Source: an uncultured Cedecea sp.
GTDB lineage: Bacteria; Pseudomonadota; Gammaproteobacteria; Enterobacterales; Enterobacteriaceae
Assembly: GCF_947498825.1 (NCBI RefSeq)
Contig: NZ_CANMLV010000001.1
Span: forward strand, 662,653 to 726,652
Reading direction: 5' to 3'
Length of the DNA stretch: 64,000 nucleotides
The notes beneath the pieces are model-generated. The model saw only the letters and a list, made by a program, of their open reading frames with translations, did no database searches and had not been told where the DNA came from. Positions 20,335 through 29,056 of this stretch are shown here, piece by piece (position 1 is the first letter of the stretch; every line of letters starts with the position of its first letter). Made by a program: the position numbers and the translations under genes.

Positions 20335-21318
20335 ATGGACGAGAATGAGAAAAAAAGTAGTAGTTTATTTGATAATGACCCCATTCTTTATGCTACATGG
20401 CTTTATTATCAGGATGGCCTCAGTCAAACTGAGGTTGCCCATGCGATGGGGATCTCAAGAGTCACGGTCGTAAAATATCTGCAGACTGCGCGTGAAAAAG
20501 GTTATGTGAATATTAGCCTTGATGCCAAGTCATTTTCATCTATTGAGCTCGCTATCAATATAAAAAACAAATTTAATCTATACAATGTCATTATTATTCC
20601 TGACAGCCAGCAGGATAATAGTAGTCTGGGTAATGCCGCCCGTCGCGAGCATCTGGCCAGAGCGGGTGGTATGTATTTGAGTCAGGTTGTCGAAGACAAT
20701 GATTTCCTGGGCGTTGCCTGGGGGAGAACCATTCACAGAATGGGGCATATTATGTCACCGAAACCCTCCAATAATGTCACCGTGTTACAGATGCTCGGCT
20801 CAATGCCTGCTCAACCTGATTTTACAACGATTGAGTCTTCGTCCTTGATCGCCAATAAATTTTCCGGCAGTTGTGTGAACCTGCATGTCCCGGCGGTTGT
20901 TTCCAGTGCCTCGCTGGCTGCGGAATTACAGGCAGAACCTATTATTCAGGCCAATTTTTCCGCGCTGAATAAATGTAATAAGGCGTTGTTTGTCGTCGGT
21001 AATGTACAGGACAGCAATCCACTGATCTCAAGCGGTGTCCTCTCTAAAATAGAGATGCAGACTTATCGTGATCTTGGTGCCGTTGGGGTTATTTGTGGGC
21101 GTTTTTATGATAAAGATGGCAATCATATCCCTGCCGAAGTGGATTTACGTATTTTAGGGATAAGTCTGGCCCAGTTACGTAATATTGAGCGTCGTATATT
21201 CCTTGCCATTGGTGAGGAAAACTTTGCCGCAACGCTCGGCGCAATCCGTGGTGGCTATGTTTCTGACTTGATTATTGATGAAACAACAGCTAATTATCTT
21301 AATACTTGTCAGCCTTAG
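20335..21318 (+). CDS. SorC/DeoR-type transcriptional regulator
   Basis: 327 residues from the ATG at 20335 (an ATG at 20302 is also in frame; neither has a strong ribosome site). The N-terminal helix-turn-helix is ATWLYYQDGLSQTEVAHAMGISRVTVVKYLQTAREKG. The rest is the SorC-type sugar-phosphate sensor domain (GVAWGRT, VNLHVPA, GVICGRFYD, ERRIFLAIG). It is convergent with the six-gene importer/MtnK/MtnA/aldolase operon across one shared terminator, so it probably regulates that operon with a phosphorylated sugar as ligand (inference). Confidence 0.85.
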   Translation: MDENEKKSSSLFDNDPILYATWLYYQDGLSQTEVAHAMGISRVTVVKYLQTAREKGYVNISLDAKSFSSIELAINIKNKFNLYNVIIIPDSQQDNSSLGNAARREHLARAGGMYLSQVVEDNDFLGVAWGRTIHRMGHIMSPKPSNNVTVLQMLGSMPAQPDFTTIESSSLIANKFSGSCVNLHVPAVVSSASLAAELQAEPIIQANFSALNKCNKALFVVGNVQDSNPLISSGVLSKIEMQTYRDLGAVGVICGRFYDKDGNHIPAEVDLRILGISLAQLRNIERRIFLAIGEENFAATLGAIRGGYVSDLIIDETTANYLNTCQP

Positions 21319-21327
21319 TCATTATAT

Positions 21328-21360
21328 AAAAAGGATTTCTCAGATAAGAAATCCTTTTTC
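21328..21360. terminator. Bidirectional terminator between the SorC regulator and the aldolase gene
   Basis: AAAAAGGATTTCT / AGAAATCCTTTTT stem with loop CAGATA. The A- and T-runs on either side serve both convergent transcripts. Confidence 0.9.
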
Positions 21361-21385
21361 CCAGAGTAAATTTTAAATATCTTGG

Positions 21386-22033
21386 TCAGCTATCCGTCTT
21401 TAAACCATAGGTTTTGAATTTTTCGTTAACACGACGCATTTCAGAATGAGATAATATCGGCACCTCATCCGTTACTGAAAGTATTTTTAAATACATATTT
21501 GCCAGAACTTCTACTTCATTCGCCAGCCATAACGCTTTCTCTAAATTCACTTCCATGGTAATCATACCATGGTGTTGCATCAATAAAGCTTTGCTGGTTT
21601 TTATTCCATGCTCAACATTATCAGCCAATTCAGAACTACCAAAAGTAGCATAAGGAATACAGGGGACGGTATTACCGCCAGTAACAGCAACCATATAATG
21701 AATTGCCGGAATATCCTGATTCAAAATTGAAACAGCGGTGGCGTTTACTGCATGGTTATGTACCACAGCATTCAGTTCCGGACGCGCGTGATAACAGGCG
21801 AGATGAAATAACCACTCGCTTGAAGGAACTTTATTGGCTTCCGCCTTCCCTTCATAACTGACAAATACAATCTGCTCGGGGGTTAATTTATGATAAGCCA
21901 CACCGCTTGGGGTTATCAGCATACCATTCTGGTAACGCGCACTGATATTTCCGGAAGTCCCTTGGTTGAGCCCTAAACGTGACATCTCAAGACAACTATC
22001 AATGATTTCTTGCGCTAAACACGCTCTGTTCAT
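21386..22033 (-). CDS. Class II aldolase, 5-deoxyribulose/L-fuculose-1-phosphate type (DrdA/Ald2-like)
   Basis: 215 residues. Zinc-dependent class II aldolase of the L-fuculose-phosphate aldolase family: NQGTSGNIS phosphate loop, catalytic Glu73 in PSSEWLFH, zinc ligands His92 and His94 (VHNHAV) and His154/155 (QHHGM). It is the last gene of an operon after mtnK and mtnA. In E. coli and Bacillus the same trio forms the DHAP shunt, in which the aldolase splits 5-deoxyribulose-1-phosphate (or methylthioribulose-1-phosphate) into dihydroxyacetone phosphate and an aldehyde. Substrate by context; aldolase chemistry is well supported. Confidence 0.88.
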   Translation of the reverse strand: MNRACLAQEIIDSCLEMSRLGLNQGTSGNISARYQNGMLITPSGVAYHKLTPEQIVFVSYEGKAEANKVPSSEWLFHLACYHARPELNAVVHNHAVNATAVSILNQDIPAIHYMVAVTGGNTVPCIPYATFGSSELADNVEHGIKTSKALLMQHHGMITMEVNLEKALWLANEVEVLANMYLKILSVTDEVPILSHSEMRRVNEKFKTYGLKTDS

Positions 22034-22086
22034 GGCAAAAACCTTATCAGATGAGTTATTGAGGGATAAAACTCCCTCAATACTAA

Positions 22087-23178
22087 TTAATCATGCTCAG
22101 GAAAGAGCGCTCGCAATGCAGACTCATTCGCCTGACAGATACCACGCTCAGTAATCAAACCGGTGATTAATTCTGCCGGTGTAACATCAAAAGCAAAATT
22201 TCCACAAACGGTGCCAGAAGGGGCAGTATCGACCCAGCTACGTTTGCCTGAGGCATCAATTCCATAAACATGGGATTGTTCTTCACCACTACGTTCTTCA
22301 ATAGGGATCTCTTTTATCCCATCATAAACGGTAAAATCAATGGTCGGAGACGGCAGCGCCACATAAAAAGGAACATTATTTGCTTTGGCTGCTAACGCCT
22401 TCAGATAAGTACCAATCTTATTACATACATCACCACGGGCAGTGGTTCTGTCGGTGCCAACAATGCACATATCGACTTCACCATGCTGCATTAAATGGCC
22501 ACCGGCATTATCTGCAATCAGAGTATGTGCCACACCATGCGATCCCAGTTCAAAGGCTGTTAACCCGCCCTGATTACGTGGCCGCGTTTCATCCACCCAG
22601 ACATGAATATCAATGCCTTCTTCATGTGCCATATAAACAGGTGAAAGTGCCGTCCCCCAGTCAACCGTTGCCAGCCAGCCTGCATTACAGTGGGTCAGAA
22701 TATTTACTCGCTCACCTTTTGGCTTACTGGCGGCAATGGCACGAATAATTTCCAGACCATTTCGACCAATACTTTTGCAAAGTTCAACATCTTCATCTGC
22801 AATTTCACCGGCAATACGGTAGGCCTCAGCCTGACGTTCAGTTTCCGGTAATTCTTTGAGCTGAGGACAAATTCTGTCCAACGCCCATTTCAAGTTAATG
22901 GCCGTCGGGCGGGTAACTACCAGAGTGTCATAGGCATGCTGCAGATTTTTATCACTGGCATCCTCTTTCATCGCCAATGCAACACCATAAGCCGCCACGG
23001 CACCAATCAGAGGAGCACCACGGATCCACATATCTTTAATTGCTGTTGCTGCCAGCTGCAAATCTGTCAGTTGGATGACTGCCAGCTCAAAAGGCAGTTT
23101 GGTTTGATCGAGGACTTCAACCGTATAACCATCCTCTGCAAGCCAGACTGAACGGTAGTGGGTTCCTTTAATCTTCAT
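22087..23178 (-). CDS. mtnA: S-methyl-5-thioribose-1-phosphate / 5-deoxyribose-1-phosphate isomerase (MtnA/DrdI)
   Basis: 363 residues. Aldose-ketose isomerase of the eIF2B-like MtnA family: [14 protein letters not shown] substrate loop, catalytic Cys164 in [10 protein letters not shown], Asp243 in [11 protein letters not shown], then [12 protein letters not shown]. It converts methylthioribose-1-phosphate or 5-deoxyribose-1-phosphate to the ribulose form. It lies 9 bases after mtnK and 53 before the aldolase gene. No mtnB, mtnC or mtnD follows, so methionine salvage is not the local pathway. Confidence 0.93.
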   Translation of the reverse strand: MKIKGTHYRSVWLAEDGYTVEVLDQTKLPFELAVIQLTDLQLAATAIKDMWIRGAPLIGAVAAYGVALAMKEDASDKNLQHAYDTLVVTRPTAINLKWALDRICPQLKELPETERQAEAYRIAGEIADEDVELCKSIGRNGLEIIRAIAASKPKGERVNILTHCNAGWLATVDWGTALSPVYMAHEEGIDIHVWVDETRPRNQGGLTAFELGSHGVAHTLIADNAGGHLMQHGEVDMCIVGTDRTTARGDVCNKIGTYLKALAAKANNVPFYVALPSPTIDFTVYDGIKEIPIEERSGEEQSHVYGIDASGKRSWVDTAPSGTVCGNFAFDVTPAELITGLITERGICQANESALRALFPEHD

Positions 23179-23187
23179 AAATACCTC

Positions 23188-24450
23188 TTAACACATGGAT
23201 GCATAAAGTTTGAGTTGTGAAAAATTGGTATGCACAGAGGCATTAACAATCAATTCCCGAGCCATTTTTAATGCTGAGCGTTCACATTGTGCTCTGAGAT
23301 CTGCATCAGCAATGGTTTTAAAATCAGCGACGCCGGCAAAACCAATAATACGGCGGTTCATTTCCAGGCCAGCATTGACCAAAGTGTCTTCTAATAATGT
23401 TTTGAAAAAGTCATCCTGAGCGCGCTGTAATAACCCGCTGTCATGGCGCTGATACAAGGTGTGAGGATAAGCTTCACCCTGCAGCTTGGTATTCCAGAGC
23501 TGACGAAACTCCTGCTCAAATACCGACCATGTTTGTTCAATTTGCTCTAATAGCCATGCCTGATAATCCTGACGACAACGGATATCTGGCTGGAGTCCCG
23601 CTTGAGCAAAATAGGCCATATACAGGTTGCCGATATAATTACCAATATCAAAAGCCATTGGTCCCATAAAACCAAATTCGGGATCAATCACTTTGCTATC
23701 CGTTGTCGAAACCATAATTGAGCCAGAGTGCAAGTCTCCGTGTAACAGAGCCTGAGCCTCAGTCATAAATTTATATTTATATTTCATCGCAATATGAATG
23801 ACATCGACATCCTGCCAAATGGCATGAACATCCTCGTCCAACTGCGGAGACGTCCAGTTATTGCGCGGAGCATCAAAATAGGGCTCAGTAAAAATTAAAT
23901 CTTCTGTAATTTTGCATAACTCATGATTGTTAGCAAAGCTTGCGGTTAACGCTTTCTTCTCTGCCGCATCCATACCAATATCTGAAGTATGGAATAACGT
24001 TTTTGCCAGGAAAGAGCCTATCTCTTGTTCAAGCCGGGGTTGTTTTTCACCCGCAATGAGTTTTTTTCTTAAAATAATATGGCTGGCCAGATACTCCATA
24101 GCAAAAATGGCCATCAAAGGATCATAAAAATAGACTTCTGGAACTAGCGCATGTCCGGCATATTTATATTCTTGCAATAAAACATTATATTCAAAAAATG
24201 CCCGATTAATGGAAAGTTTCCAGCTTTCTCCTGCAGCACGAACATAAGGCAATGCCTGTTTGACGATAATAGTTCGTTCGCTACCGGAGACAATAAATAC
24301 CAGATTTAAATTACCATCTCCCACCTCAGTGACCGTCCAGGTTTCAGGTTGACCGCCTAAAATTAGGCCCTGCGGTAATTTATCACTTAAATAGTAAGGC
24401 AGCGTTTCACATGTTTGAGGCATGTAGCCATCAGGTATAGTGTTTGTCAT
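23188..24450 (-). CDS. mtnK: S-methyl-5-thioribose kinase MtnK (probable 5-deoxyribose kinase)
   Basis: 420 residues from ATG 24450 (GAGTGG upstream); an earlier ATG at 24471 is possible. Kinase of the APH/choline-kinase fold: GDGNLNLVFIV nucleotide loop, the catalytic loop ALLHGDLHSGSIM (His-Gly-Asp), and the metal motif VIDPEFGFMGPMAFDIGNYIGN. It phosphorylates methylthioribose or 5-deoxyribose at C1. First catabolic gene after the importer genes; a dispersed repeat lies in the 180-base gap before it. Confidence 0.92.
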   Translation of the reverse strand: MTNTIPDGYMPQTCETLPYYLSDKLPQGLILGGQPETWTVTEVGDGNLNLVFIVSGSERTIIVKQALPYVRAAGESWKLSINRAFFEYNVLLQEYKYAGHALVPEVYFYDPLMAIFAMEYLASHIILRKKLIAGEKQPRLEQEIGSFLAKTLFHTSDIGMDAAEKKALTASFANNHELCKITEDLIFTEPYFDAPRNNWTSPQLDEDVHAIWQDVDVIHIAMKYKYKFMTEAQALLHGDLHSGSIMVSTTDSKVIDPEFGFMGPMAFDIGNYIGNLYMAYFAQAGLQPDIRCRQDYQAWLLEQIEQTWSVFEQEFRQLWNTKLQGEAYPHTLYQRHDSGLLQRAQDDFFKTLLEDTLVNAGLEMNRRIIGFAGVADFKTIADADLRAQCERSALKMARELIVNASVHTNFSQLKLYASMC

Positions 24451-24501
24451 AATACCACTCGACTTAATCATCAAAAATTAAACAGTTCAGAATGACCACT
24501 T

Positions 24502-24626
24502 ATATCCTGAATAATTCTAGTTGCTTGTAGTCACCAAACTCAGACCGCCGATGAGCATAGATACACTATGTGATTCGACAGCATGGGTGTCGACAACACC
24601 CAAGCAACTTGAAGTATGACGGATAT
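24502..24626. repeat. Dispersed intergenic repeat, copy C
   Basis: Starts ATATCCTGAATAATTCTAG, ends CAAGCAACTTGAAGTATGAC GGATAT, with GATGAGCATAGA...CTATGTGATTC in the centre. It lies inside the operon, between the binding-protein gene and mtnK, where an mRNA hairpin could set differential expression (inference). Confidence 0.75.
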
Positions 24627-24630
24627 TTTA

Positions 24631-25662
24631 TTATGGCTGTGGCATCCATTCTGGCATTAAAACAGATGATTTTGAGAATTCCGGATTTTTAGCCAGTAAA
24701 TCATCCATATTTTTAATATCGTTAGCTTTCAGTGTTTCCTGGGTAATTAATACGGGTGGTACAGTAACCAATGGAGGAACATCCTCACCTTTAAGCAACA
24801 TCGCCAAAGCACGCACACTCACCTCTCCCATCACTGACGGGTTCGTCGTGGCCGTTGCTACCCATGCACTTCCCGGCTCGCGCATCGCCTGAATATCTGA
24901 GTTAGAGATATCCGCGCTATAGATTTTAACGTTATTGGATAAACCCGCTTCATCGACCGCAATCTTGGCGCCTTTGGCAAACTCATCATACGGGGAGAAA
25001 ATCACTTTAATATCTGGATTCGCACGCAGAACCGCTGCTGCCTGATCGGCAACCTGATTTGGGATCGGGTTGCTCATCGTACCGAAACGGGCAACTTCAA
25101 CAATACCGGGGTTATTCTTTTTCAGCGTCGTGAAGACTTCATCCCTTCTGTCAAGGGGAGGAATACCCGGAACATATACATAGGCAGCTTTCCAGTCCTT
25201 GCCATTATCTTTCATCGCTTGCTCAAGAGAGAGCTCAGCAATTAACTGATCGTCCTGGTTAATTTGTGGAATAGCTGGGTTTTGCGCGTTGATATCGAAA
25301 GCCACAACTTTGATACCATTTTTAACCGCAGTATCAGCCAGGTCTTTCAGTGAGTCGGTAAAACCGTGCTGCAGAATAATACCGTCATATCCTTTCATGA
25401 TGGCTTGTTCCAGCTGATTACGCTGGAGTGCTGCATCCTGGCGCGCATCATAAACATCGACTTTAAAACCCAGTGCATCAGCCTGACGCTTAACCCCTTT
25501 CAGATACAGCTCAGGAAAATCACCCTGTGACAGATATCTGACGTGAGCGATGCGTTTTTGTTTCCCCTCAAAGGGGGCTTTAGTTTCAGCATGAACACCA
25601 ACCGAACTCATTACGCCCAACATAACCGTACATAACAAACCAAATTTCTTGATATTTTTCAT
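24631..25662 (-). CDS. Periplasmic sugar-binding protein (RbsB-like) of the deoxyribose-type operon
   Basis: 343 residues with signal peptide (MKNIKKFGLLCTVMLGVMSSVGVHA). Periplasmic-binding-protein family 4 fold: VRYLSQGDFPELYLKGV, DGIILQHGF, VVAFDINAQNPAIPQINQDD, and ADISNSDIQAMREPGS. It delivers a pentose-like ligand to the adjacent permease. By context the ligand may be 5-deoxyribose, methylthioribose or a related nucleoside; not determinable from sequence. Confidence 0.88.
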   Translation of the reverse strand: MKNIKKFGLLCTVMLGVMSSVGVHAETKAPFEGKQKRIAHVRYLSQGDFPELYLKGVKRQADALGFKVDVYDARQDAALQRNQLEQAIMKGYDGIILQHGFTDSLKDLADTAVKNGIKVVAFDINAQNPAIPQINQDDQLIAELSLEQAMKDNGKDWKAAYVYVPGIPPLDRRDEVFTTLKKNNPGIVEVARFGTMSNPIPNQVADQAAAVLRANPDIKVIFSPYDEFAKGAKIAVDEAGLSNNVKIYSADISNSDIQAMREPGSAWVATATTNPSVMGEVSVRALAMLLKGEDVPPLVTVPPVLITQETLKANDIKNMDDLLAKNPEFSKSSVLMPEWMPQP

Positions 25663-25676
25663 TATGGTGTCCTCTA

Positions 25677-26660
25677 TTATCGACGATTCTTGGATAGACC
25701 AAAGGTGAACATCAGTGCAGCAACCAGTACTAAACCTTTAATAAAATCCTGGGTGTAGTAAGGCGTATTCAACATCGTTAAACCATTAAGCAGTACTCCG
25801 ACAAACAACGCACCGATAGCAGAGCCCTGCGCATTAGGTCGCGCGGCCCCCAGTACCGCATAACCAATCAGCGCTGCCGCAACCGCATCCATTAACAGTG
25901 AGTTACCGGAACTCACATCGCCGCGACCAATACGCGCGGCCAGCAAAATACCGCCGATTGAAGCAAATACTCCGGATAATACATAAGCAACGTAGCGATA
26001 GAATTTGACTCTGGCCCCTGCCAGTCGGGAAGCCTGTTCGTTAGAACCAATCGCATACATCACACGGCCATGGCGCGTTCTTTCCAGGAAGAAGTAAGTC
26101 ACAACGGCCAGAACCAGCATGATGACAACGGGCACCGGAATAATGTCAAACAGACGCGCGCGCCCAAGAAATAAGAAGGCCTCAGTAAAATTACCTTGTG
26201 CTGATTCACCGTTGCTGAGTGTCATACCCGCAGAAATAGAGCGTCCTTCAGTCGGAATAAGTTGCAGACCTAATAGCAGGAACATCATGCCGAGCGTAGT
26301 CAGCAGATCGGGAATACGCATTTGTACCGTCAGGAAACCGTTAATTAACCCGACAATCACCCCAACACCTATCGCCGAAACAATCGCCAGTGTGGTGCCA
26401 CCATCAAATACCACCATGACATAACTGGCGGTCATCATCGAAAATGCAGCCGTAGAACCAATAGAAAGATCAAATCCATTAACAGCCAGTGTTGCCGTCA
26501 CACCTAATGCCAGAATGGCTACAATCGATACGGATTGCAGGATAATCATCATATTGATGGTGCTGACAAATGCCGGTTCCGCAAGTGAAAATATAATAAA
26601 AAGCGTCACTAATAATACGATTAGACCATATCTAATCGCTATTTCACGTGTATTTTTCAT
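25677..26660 (-). CDS. Sugar ABC transporter permease (RbsC-like)
   Basis: 327 residues from ATG 26660, chosen because AAGGA lies 7 bases upstream; an in-frame TTG at 26690 overlaps the ATPase gene. About 8-10 hydrophobic segments. ALGVTATLAVNGFDLSIGS and the cytoplasmic loop RTRHGRVMYAIGSNEQASRLAG are characteristic of ribose/AI-2-type permeases. A single permease gene suggests a homodimer, unlike the two-permease Lsr system. Confidence 0.9.
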   Translation of the reverse strand: MKNTREIAIRYGLIVLLVTLFIIFSLAEPAFVSTINMMIILQSVSIVAILALGVTATLAVNGFDLSIGSTAAFSMMTASYVMVVFDGGTTLAIVSAIGVGVIVGLINGFLTVQMRIPDLLTTLGMMFLLLGLQLIPTEGRSISAGMTLSNGESAQGNFTEAFLFLGRARLFDIIPVPVVIMLVLAVVTYFFLERTRHGRVMYAIGSNEQASRLAGARVKFYRYVAYVLSGVFASIGGILLAARIGRGDVSSGNSLLMDAVAAALIGYAVLGAARPNAQGSAIGALFVGVLLNGLTMLNTPYYTQDFIKGLVLVAALMFTFGLSKNRR

Positions 26661-26682
26661 TAGCCATTCCTTCAGGTGCTTA

Positions 26683-28200
26683 TTATTCAACGATGTCTTT
26701 TTCTGGTGCAGCTGCTATTTGTTTGATAAGTACTGGCATCTCTATTTCATCAACGCGGTGAATTCCAGCGAGATTGTTATGGTTAAAAACAATAATTCTG
26801 TCAGCGATTTCTAATGCTTCTTCTATATCGGTACAGACAGCAATAGTGACTCTATTTTTCGCAGTATTTCTTAATAACTCACCAATTTGTCGACGTGAGG
26901 ATATATCGACCCCCTGGAACGGTTCATTTAATAATAAAGCCTGACAATCATCTAGCATCCAGCGGGCAATAATGGCTTTTTGTTGATTCCCCCCTGACAA
27001 GGTTGACATTAATGCATCGGCATCAGTGTATTTAACATGCGTCCGTTTAATTGCCGCTTCGACGGTGTGTTTTTCTTGTTGACGGTTTACAACTCCACCG
27101 CGACAGAATCTGGCAAGAAAGGGTAAACTGACATTCTGCTCAATAGTAAAGTCAGGAATAATCGCATTATTCCCCCTGTCTTCCTGCACCATAAAAATGC
27201 CATTTTCAATGGCATGTCTCGGGTTCTTTGCTGACCACGGCTGACCATTAAGCAGGATTTCACCCGCGTAAAATGGCTGCATACCAAAAATGCCTTCCAC
27301 TACGGAGGTACAACCGGAAGACAGCAACCCGGTTAATACCACCACTTCTCCGGTTTTGAATTGCATATCAAAAGGACGTGAGGTTTCCGTTAAACGCACG
27401 CCTTTAAGGCTAATGACTTCTTTATTACCTGCTACATATTGATGGCGAATTTCGCCGACAGCATGTCCGAGCATTGAGTCAACTGCGCCATCGTAATCAA
27501 GAGGTTGCTCAAATAACCCGACAATGCGTCCTTCACGTAATGTGGCAATTCTTGAAGCTAAAGCACGCAAGTCTGACATGCGATGCGAAATATAAATAAT
27601 GGCCACATTTTGCTCACGTAGCTTTTTCACTGCACGAAACAGATTTGCAGCCTCTTTGTCTGAAAGGCTGGAAGTGGGTTCATCAAGAATTAATAACCGG
27701 GGCTTTTCCGATACTGCACGGGCTATAGAAACCAACTGCCTTTCAGCTTGTCCTAATTCAGAAACCGGTTGGTCTAACGAAAAATGTAATCCGAGGTTAT
27801 CGGCAACTTCCTTTGCTTGCTGGTGTAACGCTTTTTTATTAATAAAATGTGGAATGCGCCCATCACATAATCTGTCTAATAACAGATTTTCTGCAATCGT
27901 CAGATCCTGCACAACACCGTCATTAATAATTTGGTGAACCGTGATGACCCCGGCTTTGCGTGCAGCCTGCGGTGTATTGATTTGGCACTCTTCACCATTG
28001 ATATATATCGCGCCCTGATCGGCAGTATAAATACCACTGAGAATTTTTACTAAAGTTGATTTTCCTGCACCATTAGCCCCCATTAAGGCCAGTATCTCCC
28101 CACCTTGTAGCGCTAAATTAATCTCGTGCAAAACAATGTTTGTGCCGAACTGCTTCTTGATGCCGCGTATTTCAATGATGTTGTTTTGTTGTGCTGACAT
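26683..28200 (-). CDS. Sugar ABC transporter ATPase (RbsA-like, two ATP-binding domains)
   Basis: 505 residues from ATG 28200 (GAGG seven bases upstream). The first domain has GANGAGKSTLVKILSG, LGQAERQLVSIARAV and LLILDEPTSSL. The second has a degenerate P-loop (GLLSSGCTSVVEGI, lacking GKS), STLSGGNQQKAIIARW and LLLNEPFQGVD. The second-domain degeneracy and Asn in place of Asp in the Walker B resemble other carbohydrate CUT2 ATPases. First gene of the six-gene operon. Confidence 0.92.
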   Translation of the reverse strand: MSAQQNNIIEIRGIKKQFGTNIVLHEINLALQGGEILALMGANGAGKSTLVKILSGIYTADQGAIYINGEECQINTPQAARKAGVITVHQIINDGVVQDLTIAENLLLDRLCDGRIPHFINKKALHQQAKEVADNLGLHFSLDQPVSELGQAERQLVSIARAVSEKPRLLILDEPTSSLSDKEAANLFRAVKKLREQNVAIIYISHRMSDLRALASRIATLREGRIVGLFEQPLDYDGAVDSMLGHAVGEIRHQYVAGNKEVISLKGVRLTETSRPFDMQFKTGEVVVLTGLLSSGCTSVVEGIFGMQPFYAGEILLNGQPWSAKNPRHAIENGIFMVQEDRGNNAIIPDFTIEQNVSLPFLARFCRGGVVNRQQEKHTVEAAIKRTHVKYTDADALMSTLSGGNQQKAIIARWMLDDCQALLLNEPFQGVDISSRRQIGELLRNTAKNRVTIAVCTDIEEALEIADRIIVFNHNNLAGIHRVDEIEMPVLIKQIAAAPEKDIVE

Positions 28201-28231
28201 CACAAACCCTCATCTTCTCGTTCACCAGTCG

Positions 28232-28266
28232 TTTACATATGTAAAATATGACACTACAAATGTAAA
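28232..28266. promoter_or_regulatory. Tandem operator-like palindromes upstream of the importer/MtnK operon
   Basis: A perfect 14-base palindrome TTTACATATGTAAA (28232-28245) is followed by a related copy ACTACAAATGTAAA (28253-28266, 11 of 14 identical). The 21-base spacing is two helical turns. They lie 32-66 bases before the ATPase gene start. Probable binding site of the SorC-type regulator (inference). Confidence 0.65.
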
Positions 28267-28285
28267 AGGTCTGTGACTAAGATAA

Positions 28286-28456
28286 CAATTCAACTTGAAT
28301 CCCTTCGGGCGACGGGGAATTGTATGGAAGCGTGAAGCGAGTCATGTTTTTGAACAGTTCAAAATAATGATACAGCCCGCCGAATCACATAGTTTATCTG
28401 TGCTTATCAACGGGCTGAACTGGGAACCTACAAGCAACTTGAATTATTCTGGGTAT
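28286..28456. repeat. Dispersed intergenic repeat, copy D
   Basis: Longest copy. CAATTCAACTTGAATCCC is at the left and CAAGCAACTTGAATTATTCT GGGTATA at the right, with GCCGAATCACATAG...GTGCTTATCAACGGG in the middle. Inverted relative to copy C. Confidence 0.65.
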
Positions 28457-28648
28457 AATTTGGTATAAACATCAAAAATCGTATTGTTCTTTCGCTATAT
28501 TGGAGTGCTTTAACTTTACCAATTATTATAAAATATATATTTTAAGAACCAGCTGAAATTGCAACTCAGCGTTTATAAAATAAATATATCGCCTTCTGTC
28601 GAGAATAGTTTCTCTGGTATTCAAAGAACAATAAACAAGAGAGATAAT

Positions 28649-28744
28649 ATGATAAAAGAAAATACTCTCTTCTGTATCAACACTCCGTATTTAAATCAGA
28701 AATCATATTATCCCAAGCAATCATCACATGACTTATCATATTAA
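28649..28744 (+). CDS. Small open reading frame, 31 aa, unrecognised
   Basis: ATG at 28649 with AAGAGAG upstream encodes MIKENTLFCINTPYLNQKSY followed by 11 residues ending DLSY. Tyr/Ser/Asn-rich and without a double-glycine leader. It lies 85 bases before a remnant of a bacteriocin-type ABC exporter, so a peptide substrate is conceivable but not supported by any motif. May be chance. Confidence 0.25.
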   Translation: MIKENTLFCINTPYLNQKSYYPKQSSHDLSY

Positions 28745-28828
28745 TTAATAACAAATAAGAACAGGTAATTTTAATGGCGGTGAGCCACTCTATTTCAAAC
28801 AGAAAAACGGACTGTTAGAGTACAAAGA

Positions 28829-29050
28829 ATGAGTGGCGATATGGGCAGTACACTGTCAGGGAAGCAGCGTCAACGTATTTCTGTCGCCAGCGCGCTATAC
28901 AGACGATCCGGAATTTTACTGCAGGATGAGGCGATCTGCGATCTCGATATTAACAACGAAAAAATTACGCGCTCTATTAATCCATTATATTCAGTCAGAT
29001 TAATCATTCACTGGATAAGTTATTGTTCGCACTTATCCAGTGAAGAGTAG
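28829..29050 (+). pseudogene. Remnant of a bacteriocin/colicin V-type ABC exporter ATPase (CvaB-like)
   Basis: The frame reads GDMGSTLSGKQRQRISVASA, then LYRRSGILLQDEAICDLDINNEKI, the ABC signature through D-loop of peptidase-containing bacteriocin exporters (typically GSTLSGGQKQR...ALYRKP..L.LDEATS.LD..NE). Walker B is damaged (QDEAICDLD), and the peptidase, membrane and Walker A parts are absent. It is a decayed fragment at the right edge of the island. Confidence 0.75.
29007..29044 (-). terminator. Hairpin downstream of ybhL
   Basis: Perfect 14-bp stem TTCACTGGATAAGT / ACTTATCCAGTGAA with a 10-base loop, 12 bases past the ybhL stop. No clear U-tract follows on the minus strand, so termination is probable but not certain. 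Confidence 0.6.
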
Positions 29051-29056
29051 CGTTGA

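Noticed and set aside
21386..24450. Complete methionine salvage pathway
   Set aside because: Only mtnK and mtnA are present; no dehydratase, enolase/phosphatase or dioxygenase genes follow. The third gene is an aldolase.
20335..28200. AI-2 (Lsr) uptake operon, suggested by the SorC/LsrR-like regulator and RbsABC-like importer
   Set aside because: Lsr systems have two permease genes and LsrK/LsrF/LsrG; here there is one permease and the enzymes are MtnK, MtnA and a class II aldolase.
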